From: Palaemon carinicauda
Taxonomy: Eukaryota > Arthropoda > Malacostraca > Decapoda > Palaemonidae
Length of the DNA stretch: 64,000 nucleotides
Reading direction: 5' to 3'
Assembly (NCBI RefSeq): GCF_036898095.1
Contig: NC_090745.1
Location: 86,311,717 to 86,375,716 of the forward strand
The first letter of the stretch is position 1, and each line of letters opens with the position of its first letter. A model generated the notes under the pieces. The model had not been told where the DNA came from. It did no database searches and was given only the letters and a program-made list of their open reading frames with translations. The translations under genes were made by a program, and so were the position numbers. Positions 54,422 to 64,000 of this stretch are shown here, one piece after another.

Positions 54422-54755
54422 AATCAGCTACATGATTATCGGGTAAGTTTAATATTGAAAAATGTTATTTTCATTAGTAAAATAAATTTTTGAATATACT
54501 TACCCGATAATCATGATTTAATTGACCCTCCCTTCCTCCCCATAGAGAACCAGTGGGACCGAGGAATAATTGAGGAGGTGTCAACAAGAAGTACTTGAGT
54601 ACCTGGCCACAGGTGGCGCTGGTAAGAACACCCCCTTCTAGTATTGTGATAGCTGGCGTATCCCTCCATAGAATTCTGTCGGGCAACAGAGTTGACAGCT
54701 ACATGATTATCGGGTAAGTATATTCAAAAATTTATTTTACTAATGAAAATAACAT
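54422..54755. repeat. DIRS II internal complementary region and right terminal repeat
   Basis: CAGCTACATGATTATCGGGT then AAGTTTAATATTGAAAA (complement of left end) joins TACTTACCCGATAATCATG (complement of right end), as in element I. The right repeat 54562-54716 is the inverse of 48131-48287. Confidence 0.88.
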
Positions 54756-54814
54756 ATTTGAGGGAAGCTCGGTACTGTTTTGATATTCGTAAGGTTTACA
54801 GTACTTGAAAGCAT

Positions 54815-55463
54815 TTTATTATTATTATTATTACTTGCTAAGCTACAACCCTAGTTGGAAAAGCAGTATGCTATAAGCCCGGGGCTCCAACAGGGAAAAT
54901 AGCCCAGTGAGGAAAGGAAATAAGGAAAAATTAAATTTTTAAGAAGAGTAACAACATTCAAATAAATACCTCCTGTATAAACTATAAAAACGTGAACAAA
55001 ACAAGAGGAAGAGAAACAAGACAGAACAGCGTGCCCGAGTGTACCCTCAAGCAAGAGAACTGTAACCCAAGGAAGTGGAAGACCATGGTACAGAGGCTAT
55101 GGCTCTACTCAAGAATAGAGTACAATGGTTTGATTTTGGAGTACTGTATCCTTCTCCTAGAAGAGCTGCTTACCATAGCTAAAGAGTCTCTTCTACCCTT
55201 AAGAAGAGGAAAGTAGCCACTGAACAATTACAGTGCAGTAACCCCTTGGATGAAGAAGAATTGTTTGGTAATTTCAGTGTTGTCAGGTGTATGAGGACAG
55301 AGCAGAATCTGTAAAGAATAGGCCACACTATTCGATGTATGTGTAGGCAAAGGGAAAGTGAACTGTAACCAGAGAGAAGGATCCAATGTAGTACTGTCTA
55401 GCCAGTCAAGGACCCCATCCCATACCTCTAGCGGTAGTATCTCGACGGGTGGCTGGTGCCCTT
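54815..55463 (-). repeat. SINE-like element, full-length, minus strand
   Basis: Read on the minus strand it starts AGGGCACCAGCCACCCGTCG, continues with TTTGCCTACACATACA, CTGTCCTCATACACCTGAC, TCTTCTAGGAGAAGG, GTACCATGGTCTTCCACT and TTGCTTGAGGGTACACTCGG, and ends with the LINE-type tail GGGCTATTTTCCCTGTTGG, AGCATACTGCTTTTCCAACT, AGGGTTGTAGCTTAGCAAG and (TAA)n. About 650 bp. The last ~230 bp is shared with the CR1-like LINE at 47500-47755. A GTCGAGATACT sequence near the 5' end weakly resembles a pol III B box. 55464-56605 downstream has no recognisable gene. Confidence 0.75.
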
Positions 55464-56605
55464 TATGATCAAATTTTACTAATTTTCACCCAAATCATAA
55501 CTTGTGTTCCAGTGTAATGATTTCAAATCAAATGTGTTTATTAACCTCCTGACAAGTCATTCAAATCCTTAAACTAGACTGGCTGTACAGCACTTATAGC
55601 AGAAAAGTTATGAAGACATGGTTTTTATTTTCATGAAATTTAGATAACTTCTATTCCATCTTTTGCCAGTGGATAAGGTAAAGAACTTCATCCTTTGTCA
55701 GTGAGATTTTGCTAATAAAGCTACTGTATATGCACATCTTCATGAATTTTCAACTGTTACAGTACTAAATACCATGTACAATATTGGTCTTGATATATTA
55801 CAGCTTTATTAATTCTCTTTATCATACAATACGTTGTGTGCTTTCTTTGAAGTTTATATTCCCCTTAGACTATTTTGTTTATTTTTCAGGTATGTTGTTA
55901 GAATCATAGGAGTAAGCCAGTCACGATGGGTTAAGCAGAAGTTATCCAGTAATCATGGAAACCCCCAGGTTCGTGTGAAATATCCATGTCATGGCTGTTG
56001 AAGTATGAACCCTTTGATGTTTTTGGAAGGTTTTCAAATTTGTGGTATATTTAGCACTAGCCTTTTATGGATGTAGCAACGTTTCTCTTATTGTAGGCTA
56101 TGAATTTACACGAAGCTAAAAAGCTGTCACTGGAGTCATTTTAAGATTTAATACCTGTATTTTGTTGTAACATATTCAAAAGAGGAAATTGATAAGAATT
56201 CAAAAGTCGAGAAAACATGATAAGTCAACCTAAGGTTATTTTTTATATTTAGTTTCATTTGATGTCATTGAAGTCTCAAGTGGAAACATACATATCTTAT
56301 TTTTTATATTTTATGGTTTTATCCATATTTTTTTTAACTATTCTTGCCTTAGTGACTAAATCTTGAAAATACATGATTATAGTAGCTACCATGTTCATTT
56401 TAGAAATTATTTGTATAATAGTGTAAAAAAATCTGCAGTTTATCAGTTTCTTATAAGATGCCCAAGAATTAATAGAATTTTATTCTACAAGCTTCAATAC
56501 AGAAATTCCAAAACTAATTGAAAAACTATACCACTTATATAGTTAACCTTTCAGAACAGCAGTTTATTTAAGAAAAAAATTAAAAGAAGACTATTGTGTG
56601 TATTT

Positions 56606-57340
<735 letters not shown>

Positions 57341-58259
57341 GGATATCATATGAATTATGATGCTACTAGTTCAAACCCATCTGGCCAGCCGTGTTAGGCA
57401 TCCTGACTCAGTGTTTACTTTAACTACCAAATAATAATGATGATAACTTTAATGGAAGCATTTGATAAGTTATAGCAGTAGATAATTGTTCCCATACTAA
57501 GAAACCTTATGTTATTTATTTGGGTTATCTTTCAGCGAAGCTGGAAGGTAGCCATTAGACTAAAAGTGTGAGGTGGCAACCCTGCTTAATCACTTGAGTG
57601 GGTAGGATGGGGTTGGCTGCGGGTTACCCAGCCACCTCTATATATAATGTACTCTCACGGCCGTGAGCTGCGTCACTTTTCTTTTGGCTTGTAGAGAGCG
57701 GACGTCCCCCATCTCTCTCCTCCAAAAGCTGCCATTGACTTTGTAATTTTGCTTTATCTTTTCAGGTGTGCTTGTGCTGCTTCTGATTGCCCTCATGCAG
57801 ATATGTCCTGGGCGCGAGGGTGCTGCGTGCGATATACAGTATTCATGTCATTGGTGGATACCAATCCGCACTCTCTCTCTGTTTTGTGTAGAGGTCATTG
57901 CTGTGAGCAGGGTTGGCCCTGTGAAGAGTGTAGGGAGTAGCCTGCCCCCTAATGGGAGTGGTTTGGACGGCGCAGAAAAAGAAGGCTAAGCACGATCTTT
58001 CTCCCTTAGGGGCGTGGAAAGTGCGTTCTTCTCACACCCCCAAACTTCTTTCTAAATTTCCTTCTTGTTCGCACTTCTGAGGGGCGATCAAGCAGGAGTG
58101 CAGACGCATAACTCCTTGTTAACCCCGGGGTACTGGGGGTTAGTTGCTTCCCCTAGAGGAGCAACTTCACCTCCAGCCACTGGGAAGCCATTTTCCCTTG
58201 CAGATGTGTTACAGCCGTTGCCATCCCTATGGGTTTCTGCACTCCCTACGAAGGAAGAG

Positions 58260-58403
58260 CTTCTTAGACTCTTTCAGCGTGGTGCCAGGAAGGATCCTAC
58301 TCCAGAGCTTCTTAGACTCTTTCAGCGTGGTGCCAGGAAGGATCCTACTCCAGAGCTTCTTAGACTCTTTCAGCGTGGTGCCAGGAAGGATCCTACTCCA
58401 GAG
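58260..58403 (+). repeat. 48-bp in-frame tandem repeat, three copies, in DIRS D gag
   Basis: Three consecutive identical 48-bp units (58260-58307, 58308-58355, 58356-58403) encode LLRLFQRGARKDPTPE each. No differences were seen between the units, so the expansion is recent compared with the many frameshifts around it. Confidence 0.95.
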
Positions 58404-58739
58404 CCTTCAATATCGTATGCTTTGGAGGTTTACGAGGTACATCTGTTGCCCTCTCCTGGACCTTCCACGTGTGGACAAGGCGATCGCTTGCATTTAGCCC
58501 TCCAACGGCCTCCTGCTGACGACGGTCCTGGGATATCGTCGTCTGTTAACCCTCAGCTCTCTGTTTCTCCCCACAGGAATAAGTCGACTGCAGGAGATGA
58601 TCTTCAAGAGACCAGCGCTTCTTTCACTAGCTGCGTGCGAGGATGAGATTCTCCATCTTCTCATCCTTCAGGACACTCAATTTAAAGATCGTACGGATTG
58701 TAGGTTATTATGATCTCAACGCTCTTCGTCTAGAAGGCG

Positions 58740-59170
58740 TTCTTGCACTAGAGCTTCACGGTCACAAGATCAACAGTCTCAATGCTCTCCTGAGAGGCAT
58801 TCCTCTTCACGGGGTAAAGTCTCGTGATCGTGTTCTTCACGATCACGAGCAACCAAGTCTAGACCTAGGTCTGGATGCTCACGGTTTAGATTGCGTCGAT
58901 CTAGATCACGAGGACGGTGCTCATGTTCACAAGGATGAAGTTCCCGTTCACAAGGGTAACGTTCACGCTCACGAGGGCGCCGTTCTCTAGGACGACGTTT
59001 GCGATAACGACGGTGCCGTTCGCGAGGACGATGTTCGCGATCACCAGGGCAACACTTATGTTTGCGAACTAAGTACTCAGGACGTTCATGCCGTTCACGA
59101 TCAAGAGCTGGACGCTCACGATTGCGAACAGTACATTCACGATCGCTAACCTTGCGTTCATGATTAAGTA
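58740..59170 (+). repeat. Short-motif repeat tract (CACGATC / GTTCACGA) in DIRS D gag
   Basis: Irregular tandem of 9-18-bp motifs such as CGTTCACG, GATCACGAG, GTTCGCGA and GGACGA. Comparable in position to the GC minisatellite in element C. Confidence 0.7.
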
Positions 59171-61659
59171 AGGTGTAGACATTCCTCCTCTAGAGGAAGA
59201 GGTTTCTGTACATGCAGTCCATCAACACGTCGCTCCTCAACCTGTCCTTCTCCTAAATGACCCTGGACCGAATCTGATCCTTAGACAGAACATTCTGCAG
59301 ACAGGCATCCAGCTAAGCTACCTCCAGTGCCCTTTGCTGCCTGAGGTGCTTTAGTGCAGCGTTCGCTTATGTGAGGCTCTCCAACTCGTTCCTCCGTGAC
59401 TCACTCGCCAACGCTTAGAGTTACCCCTACTCAGAGGTCCTCATTGCCGACTACGTCTGGTGTAGGCGGTCTTCTGAAGCAACAGGAAGGTTCAAAGCTT
59501 CCACTGTTCAGTATGGCTCATAGTGCTCGTGTGATGAGCACTTCTACTCGTGAATCGCACCCACTGTTGCTGAAATTTGCGATTTTGTGCGTGAATCTAG
59601 TGATTTTGCATGCAAATCTGTGATTTCCACGAGTGATTCACGAGTAGTGGTTTTGGAACCACGAGCAAGTGTGGTACCAATGCCTCCTTCTACTGGCAGG
59701 CCTGTACCCTTCCCAGGAGGGTTTAAGTAGCCTTCTTATAGGTATGCCAACGCACCTATTAGCCCGAAGCATCCTCTTCGCTTGACAAAGAGCACCTCCT
59801 GTTGTCACTGAGACACTCTTACGTCTACGCAGGCTCCCTCTAGGGTTCCTTCTAGAAGATGTTCTCTTCCCCCTGGATTCTCTAGCAAAACCCAGGACTT
59901 ATCAAAGGGTGCTGAGCTCTCTGCCTGTGTTAGTACTTTCCTAACTGCCCTGCAAAAGCCCTTGGGTGTGGCTCCTCCACCGTCACAACCCCCGACTGTT
60001 CCAGTCATTGCTACTCCTCGGATTCACTTGGAGTCTGACTTGAGTTTGTCTCATAAGAGTTCTGACCCTAGCAGACATTTGTTGGACATGGCACGGCGAT
60101 CTTCCCCATCTCGATCTAGTGCTGAGGTGCCTCTACATTCTGATCCTTATCTGAATAACCTTCTCATTACTCTTGTAAAAGTGTAGGAAACCATGGCTAA
60201 GAGACAAAAGATGAGGATGAGAGGCATAACTCCACCGCATGCAGATCTCGTCCATCCTAGGACGATTAGGGACATTGGCTCTCCCAGGGAGATCTCTGTC
60301 CACCCCTTCAACCCTCAAGAAATTGAGGTGGTACCTTCGAACCAGCGTTCGATTTCCTTACCTCCACCAGAGGAAGAGCCTACGGCTCCTGCAGCTAAGA
60401 CTTTGGTTACTGGTGTCCCTAAACTCTCGCAAGTGCTTCCCTCCAACATCTCTGCGTGAAGGGAATCCAAGAACACCAAAACCAAACCCAAGAATGTCAA
60501 GGCAAGGGAAGCCCATTTGGCAAAGGCAAACAGGAGGTCCCCCGGAACAGGTCCCTCGAATGATCAAGTCAACGACCCTGACCTACCCCAAACTCTGGAT
60601 GTGAGCCTGGAGGTAGATGAGCCATTGGACACGGATGACAAAAATCTTCTGAGGGCAGCTAGTCTGAACTTTCACTCGGAACAAGAGAGACGAGTGTTGG
60701 AACATACCTTTTGGAAGGTCTTCTCTTGCATGAGGACCATCAATAGGCTGTCAACTCCTGGTATACCACCCAGGAAGGGAAGGATATGGTTCTCGATGAG
60801 ATCTTTGAGACCCAAAAGCCTCTTAAGACCATTGCAGCCTTGCCCTGGTCTAAAGGCCTGACAGCCGCCAAAAGGAAGGCTATTGTCCAGATAGCCGGAA
60901 CTTCCAGTTCCTTGAGGGCAGGTTCCTCCTCACGATCTTTACCACTTCCTTTCGTTTTACAAAGGAAGTATTGTATGATCGAGGGGGACCCGCATTCCGC
61001 CATGTCCCTCGACCCTTTCGGTGGAATCTCTGACGAAGGGTCTGCCAACTCAAACCCTCTCCGCTTTGAGAGCCTCCCTCTTGGCAGTCGAGCTCCTCAA
61101 CATAGAGAGAGTCCGGGAAGTACGCTATGCAGGCTGCTTCGTGGCTCGACCTATGGTTGGGGTCCTTGGGCTTCATGGTGCGCTCCCACCATCTATCGAA
61201 GGAGTCCTCAAGGAAGTCTTTGGAGTCTTTCCTTTTGTTGGGTACCCGAACTCTGAGTTTTGTCTCAATACGTTGTCAACTTGTGGGCGAATGCTATACT
61301 CAAGAGAAGGAATACCGTCATTGGGAAATTCCACAATTAAGTGCCAAAGGTGGAAGTCTCATGTCTGAGTAATTCTACCCCTGAGGGTTCATCTCTCCTT
61401 GTTCCTGATGAGATCGAGAGGGCTCCTGAGCAAAGGAGGAAATCGACGAACGATTCTCTACTCCATAGGGCCATGACTTCAAGGCCCTATGGAAGACCAT
61501 CCCAGTCTTCACGTGGTCAGCAGGCTACCTTTAATTCCTTAACTTATAGGTCCTCAGGACCTACTAAGGTGTCCAAACATCCTTTTCAGTCCAAAGGCCA
61601 GAAAGGGAACAAGTCCTTGAGAGGAAAGAAGGGAGCAAAAAGGAATGGCTGAGGTGGTC

Positions 61660-63400
61660 ACTCACACTAAAAATGGCAATATTCACCACCTACCACCTGT
61701 AGGAGGATGCCTGCAGCTCCTCTGGCAGAGGTGGCAGCATCACTGGGCAGATCCCTGGACAATTGAAGTGGTCGCCTTACGGTATTGCATCCCATTCATT
61801 CAATCTCTCCCTCCTCTGACTTGAGATCCAATATACCTAAGCTTCTTTGCGAAGGAATCCGCAAAGGAGCTGGCTCTCCTGGCTGAAGTCCGGACCATGC
61901 TGCAGAAGGGCGCTCTCCTAGAGGTTGTGGATGGGTCTCCAGGCTTTTACAGTCTAATTTTTCTAGTGAAAAAGGCATCTGGAGGCTGGAGACCAGTCAT
62001 CTCTCTCTCTCTCTCCCCTGAACAAGTTTGTTTAACACTCAGTTCAGGATGGAGATGGCAGACACGGTCATCCAGGCAGTTTGACCAAGGGACTTCATGT
62101 GCACACTGGATCTGAAGTACGCATACTTCCAGATCCAAATCCATCCATCTTCAAGGAAGTATCTTGGATTCATACACGAGGACAGAATATACCAGTTCAA
62201 GGTTTTCTGCTTTGGCCTTGCGACAGCACATCAGGTCTTTACCAGTGTGTTTGCCCTATTGTCATCTTGGACTCACAGGAACGGCATTCGTTCCCTCAGA
62301 TATCTAGACGATTGGCTAGTTCTGGCAGACTCGGAGACGACCCTTCTTCGTCACTGAGACGTACTTCTCGAATTGTGTCAGGATCTGGCGGTCTTGATAA
62401 ATCTCGGAAAGTCGTCTCTGCTTCTTTCGCAGAGACTGGTATACCTCGGTATAATAGACACCGTCCAACAGAAAGTCTTCCCATCAGACGAAAGAGTACA
62501 CAGGCTGAGAGAAGTGGCATCAGCTGTCATTAGACGGGGAGATCTACCAGCCCATTTTTAGTCGAGTCTGGTAGGTCACTTAACCTCTCTTCTCTGTCTA
62601 GTTCTAAACGGCTGCCTCAGGATAAGATCCCTGCAGTGGCAGCTAAATTTTGTGTGGAACCAACACTCAAATCCGCCAGAGATTCGAGTTCCAATTACTC
62701 AGGAACAAGAGACGGACCTACTTTGGTGGGTGGCAGACAAAAACTTTTGCAGAGGTCAAGATCTTGCTCTTTACAGATGCATCAAAAGAAGGATGGGGGG
62801 CCCACTTGCTGCATCACACAATCTCCTGTCTTTGGTCAGAATCAGAAAGGTACCAGCACATAATTCTCCTAGAGATGAGAGCAGCATACCTTGCTCCTCA
62901 TTATTTCCAACAGTGGCTGGTAGGCCACTCTGTGGTGTTGATGAGCGACAACACCACAGTGGTGGCGTAAATAAACAAACAAGGCTGTACCTTTTCGAAG
63001 CCTCCAAGGAGGGTGACTTGGATAGTAGGCTCCGAATGGTCTTTGAATCCTCTGATAGCCAACAAAGACCTGTTCACAACATCACTGAACAACAAGCGTC
63101 CGCTGTACTGTTCTCCAGTCATGGACCCTCAGGCTCCATGGCAAGATGCATTTCAATAACGATGGGTCAACATCGACGTGTACGCCTTTCCCCCATTCTG
63201 TCTGATGAGAAGATTGCTCAACAAGACCAGAGCATCCAAAGATCTAATGATGATCCTTGTATCTCTGCTATGGCACCATGTGGGGTGGTTCTCAGACCTC
63301 CTGCAACTACTAGTAGATCTACTGAGAGAACTCTCTTCACTACCAGATCTACTAAAACGACCACATGCAAACATCTTCCACAGAACCGTGCAGTTGCTTC
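61660..63400 (+). pseudogene. DIRS D RT, RNase H and MT-like region
   Basis: RT: LQLLWQRWQHHWADPWTIEV, LLEVVDGSPGFYSLIFLVKK and WRPVI (61897-62010). A CT-run expansion then causes a shift, followed by MCTLDLKYAYFQIQIH (Asp of the first catalytic motif, but KYAY for KDAY), CFGLATAHQVF and YLDDW (about 62302) in 62097-62357. RNase H: LLFTDASKEGWGAHLLHH, LLEMRAAYLAP and VLMSDNTTVVA (62650-62970). The MT-like block is reduced (the 63045-63400 reading has DLFTTSLNNKRPLYCS-like and WHHVGWFSDLLQLL pieces). Multiple shifts. Confidence 0.85.
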
Positions 63401-63409
63401 AACTTCATG

Positions 63410-64000
63410 CCTGGAAACTATCCAGCGTCTCCTTTCTCAGAGAGGCTTTTCACAAGAAGTTGCTGAGATAATATCTAGATACTTGCGAAAGTCCTCAGCC
63501 TCTGTGTACCAGGCAAAATGGACAATCTTCTGTGGTTGGTTTCATGGAAGGAATATCTCTCCTTTCGATGCCTCTATTCCTTCAATAGCGGAGATCCTTG
63601 TACAGTATACCTTCGTGAGCAAAAGCTCCTTTCAGTCTCGGCGGTGAAAGGCTATTGCTCAGCCTTGAGCCTGGCCTTTAAGATGAAAGGAGTGGATATT
63701 TCCTCTTCGTTGGAGCTTTCTTTACTCATACGGAGTTATGAGATCACTTGCCCTCAGTCAGAAATCAGGCCTCCTCCCTGGAACGGGATTCACGTTTTGA
63801 GGTCCTTAAAAAGACCTCCCTTGGAACCATTATGCCATGCAACTGACCGAAACCTCTCTTTGAAGACAGCACTCCTGCTCACTATAGCTTTGGCGAAGAG
63901 AATCGGGGAACTACATGGCCTCTCATATGACGTCGCCCATTTAAGGGGATGGGGGAAATGACACTCGGCTTTATCCCTGAGTGCATTGCCAAGATTCAAA
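63410..64000 (+). pseudogene. DIRS D tyrosine recombinase (truncated by window)
   Basis: LQRLLSQRGFSQEVAEIISR, YLRKSSASVYQAKWTIFCGW, then a shift to SVSAVKGYCSALSLAFKMKG, SYEITCPQSEIRPPPWN and the first catalytic Arg in ALAKRIGELHGLSYDVAH. A frameshift at about 63955 sits where C also has one (poly-G run). The H-x-x-R and Tyr motifs are beyond the window. Confidence 0.87.

Larger units (their letters stand above)
48117..54755 (+). mobile_element. DIRS-like retrotransposon II (family of I, decayed)
   Basis: The left end TTTTCAATATTAAACTTACC and right end AAAATAACAT match those of element I. The terminal repeats 48131-48287 and 54562-54716 are inverse complements. The internal complementary region is at about 54422-54520. 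Compared with element I, the ~1.3-kb leader is longer, gag is broken and expanded by repeats, and the N-terminal two thirds of RT is deleted. The rest of RT, RNase H, MT-like region and recombinase remain with frameshifts. The recombinase part is about 85-90% similar to I by eye. Confidence 0.88.
57749..61652 (+). pseudogene. DIRS D gag region
   Basis: The start shows the conserved array in decayed form: TNPHSLSVLCRGHCCEQGW, PCEEC (spacing as in I and C, with the third Cys replaced by Ser), at about 57850-57940. It carries tandem coding units of 16 codons (see 58260-58403), a repeat-rich zone of CACGATC/GTTCACG motifs (58740-59170), and the C-terminal part AASWLDLWLGSLGFMV (61130) and LFWKVFSCMRTINRLS-like blocks. 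The end is basic (KGQKGNKSLRGKKGAKRNG, 61594-61650). Numerous shifts. About 3.9 kb. Confidence 0.75.
57486..64000 (+). mobile_element. DIRS-like retrotransposon D (right end beyond window)
   Basis: The left tip at about 57486 (TTGTTCCCATACTAAGAAAC, TTATTTGGGTTATC-TTCAGC) matches the left tip of C. GGTAGCCATTAGAC follows, then a gag with the Cys array, RT, RNase H, MT-like and the recombinase, which is cut by the window end. The element is moderately decayed: every ORF has frameshifts. Length so far 6.5 kb with gag alone nearly 4 kb, similar to C but without its GC minisatellite. Confidence 0.85.

Overview
The window is eukaryotic, AT-rich and packed with transposons, and is most likely from a decapod crustacean. 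This is inferred from several signs together: a metazoan MED18 coding exon, multiple DIRS-type tyrosine-recombinase retrotransposons, Penelope-like and CR1/RTE-like elements, very long (TA)n, (CT)n and (CA)n microsatellites, and a G-rich minisatellite carrying the arthropod telomere-type motif TTAGG. No bacterial or organellar genes were seen. The only host gene recognised with confidence is MED18 (Mediator head subunit) at 7805-8476.

Layout. 1-2478: P-element transposase fragment, CT microsatellites, a ~192-bp tandem array and low-complexity DNA. 2479-7571: two decayed DIRS elements joined head to tail (A and B), B carrying a MITE. 7761-8524: MED18. 8630-17825: a three-level nest, in which a CR1-like LINE is split by a second LINE and that LINE is split by DIRS element I (9263-15731). 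Element I has three open reading frames, matching inverted terminal repeats and an internal complementary region. 17826-23000: a LINE C-terminal remnant, then a Penelope-like element with inverted terminal copies, split by an RTE-like LINE on the minus strand and flanked by TA arrays. 23596-26056: a SINE-like repeat split by another LINE. 26060-34050: mostly non-coding, with a small zinc-ribbon ORF, the TTAGG-bearing minisatellite, palindromic MITEs and degenerate tandem repeats.

34050-46795: a second nest. A very decayed DIRS element (E) is split by DIRS element C (35284-45148), whose left terminal repeat is itself broken by a LINE fragment. C carries about 74 copies of a 20-bp GC-rich minisatellite inside its gag region. 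47370-47902: LINE tail and a stray DIRS terminus. 48117-54755: DIRS element II, same family as I but decayed. 54815-55463: minus-strand SINE. 56700-57340: unidentified coding remnant. 57486-64000: DIRS element D, cut by the window edge.

The DIRS elements share one plan: terminal repeat, a Cys-rich gag with an RG-rich C-terminus, RT plus RNase H plus a methyltransferase-like region in a second frame, then an overlapping tyrosine recombinase, then an internal complementary region and the other terminal repeat. Two families are visible by their ends: I/II (ends with TTTTCAATATTAA) and B/C/D/E (ends with TTGTTCC and a shared ACATACAAACC-type block). Only element I looks capable of encoding all its proteins.
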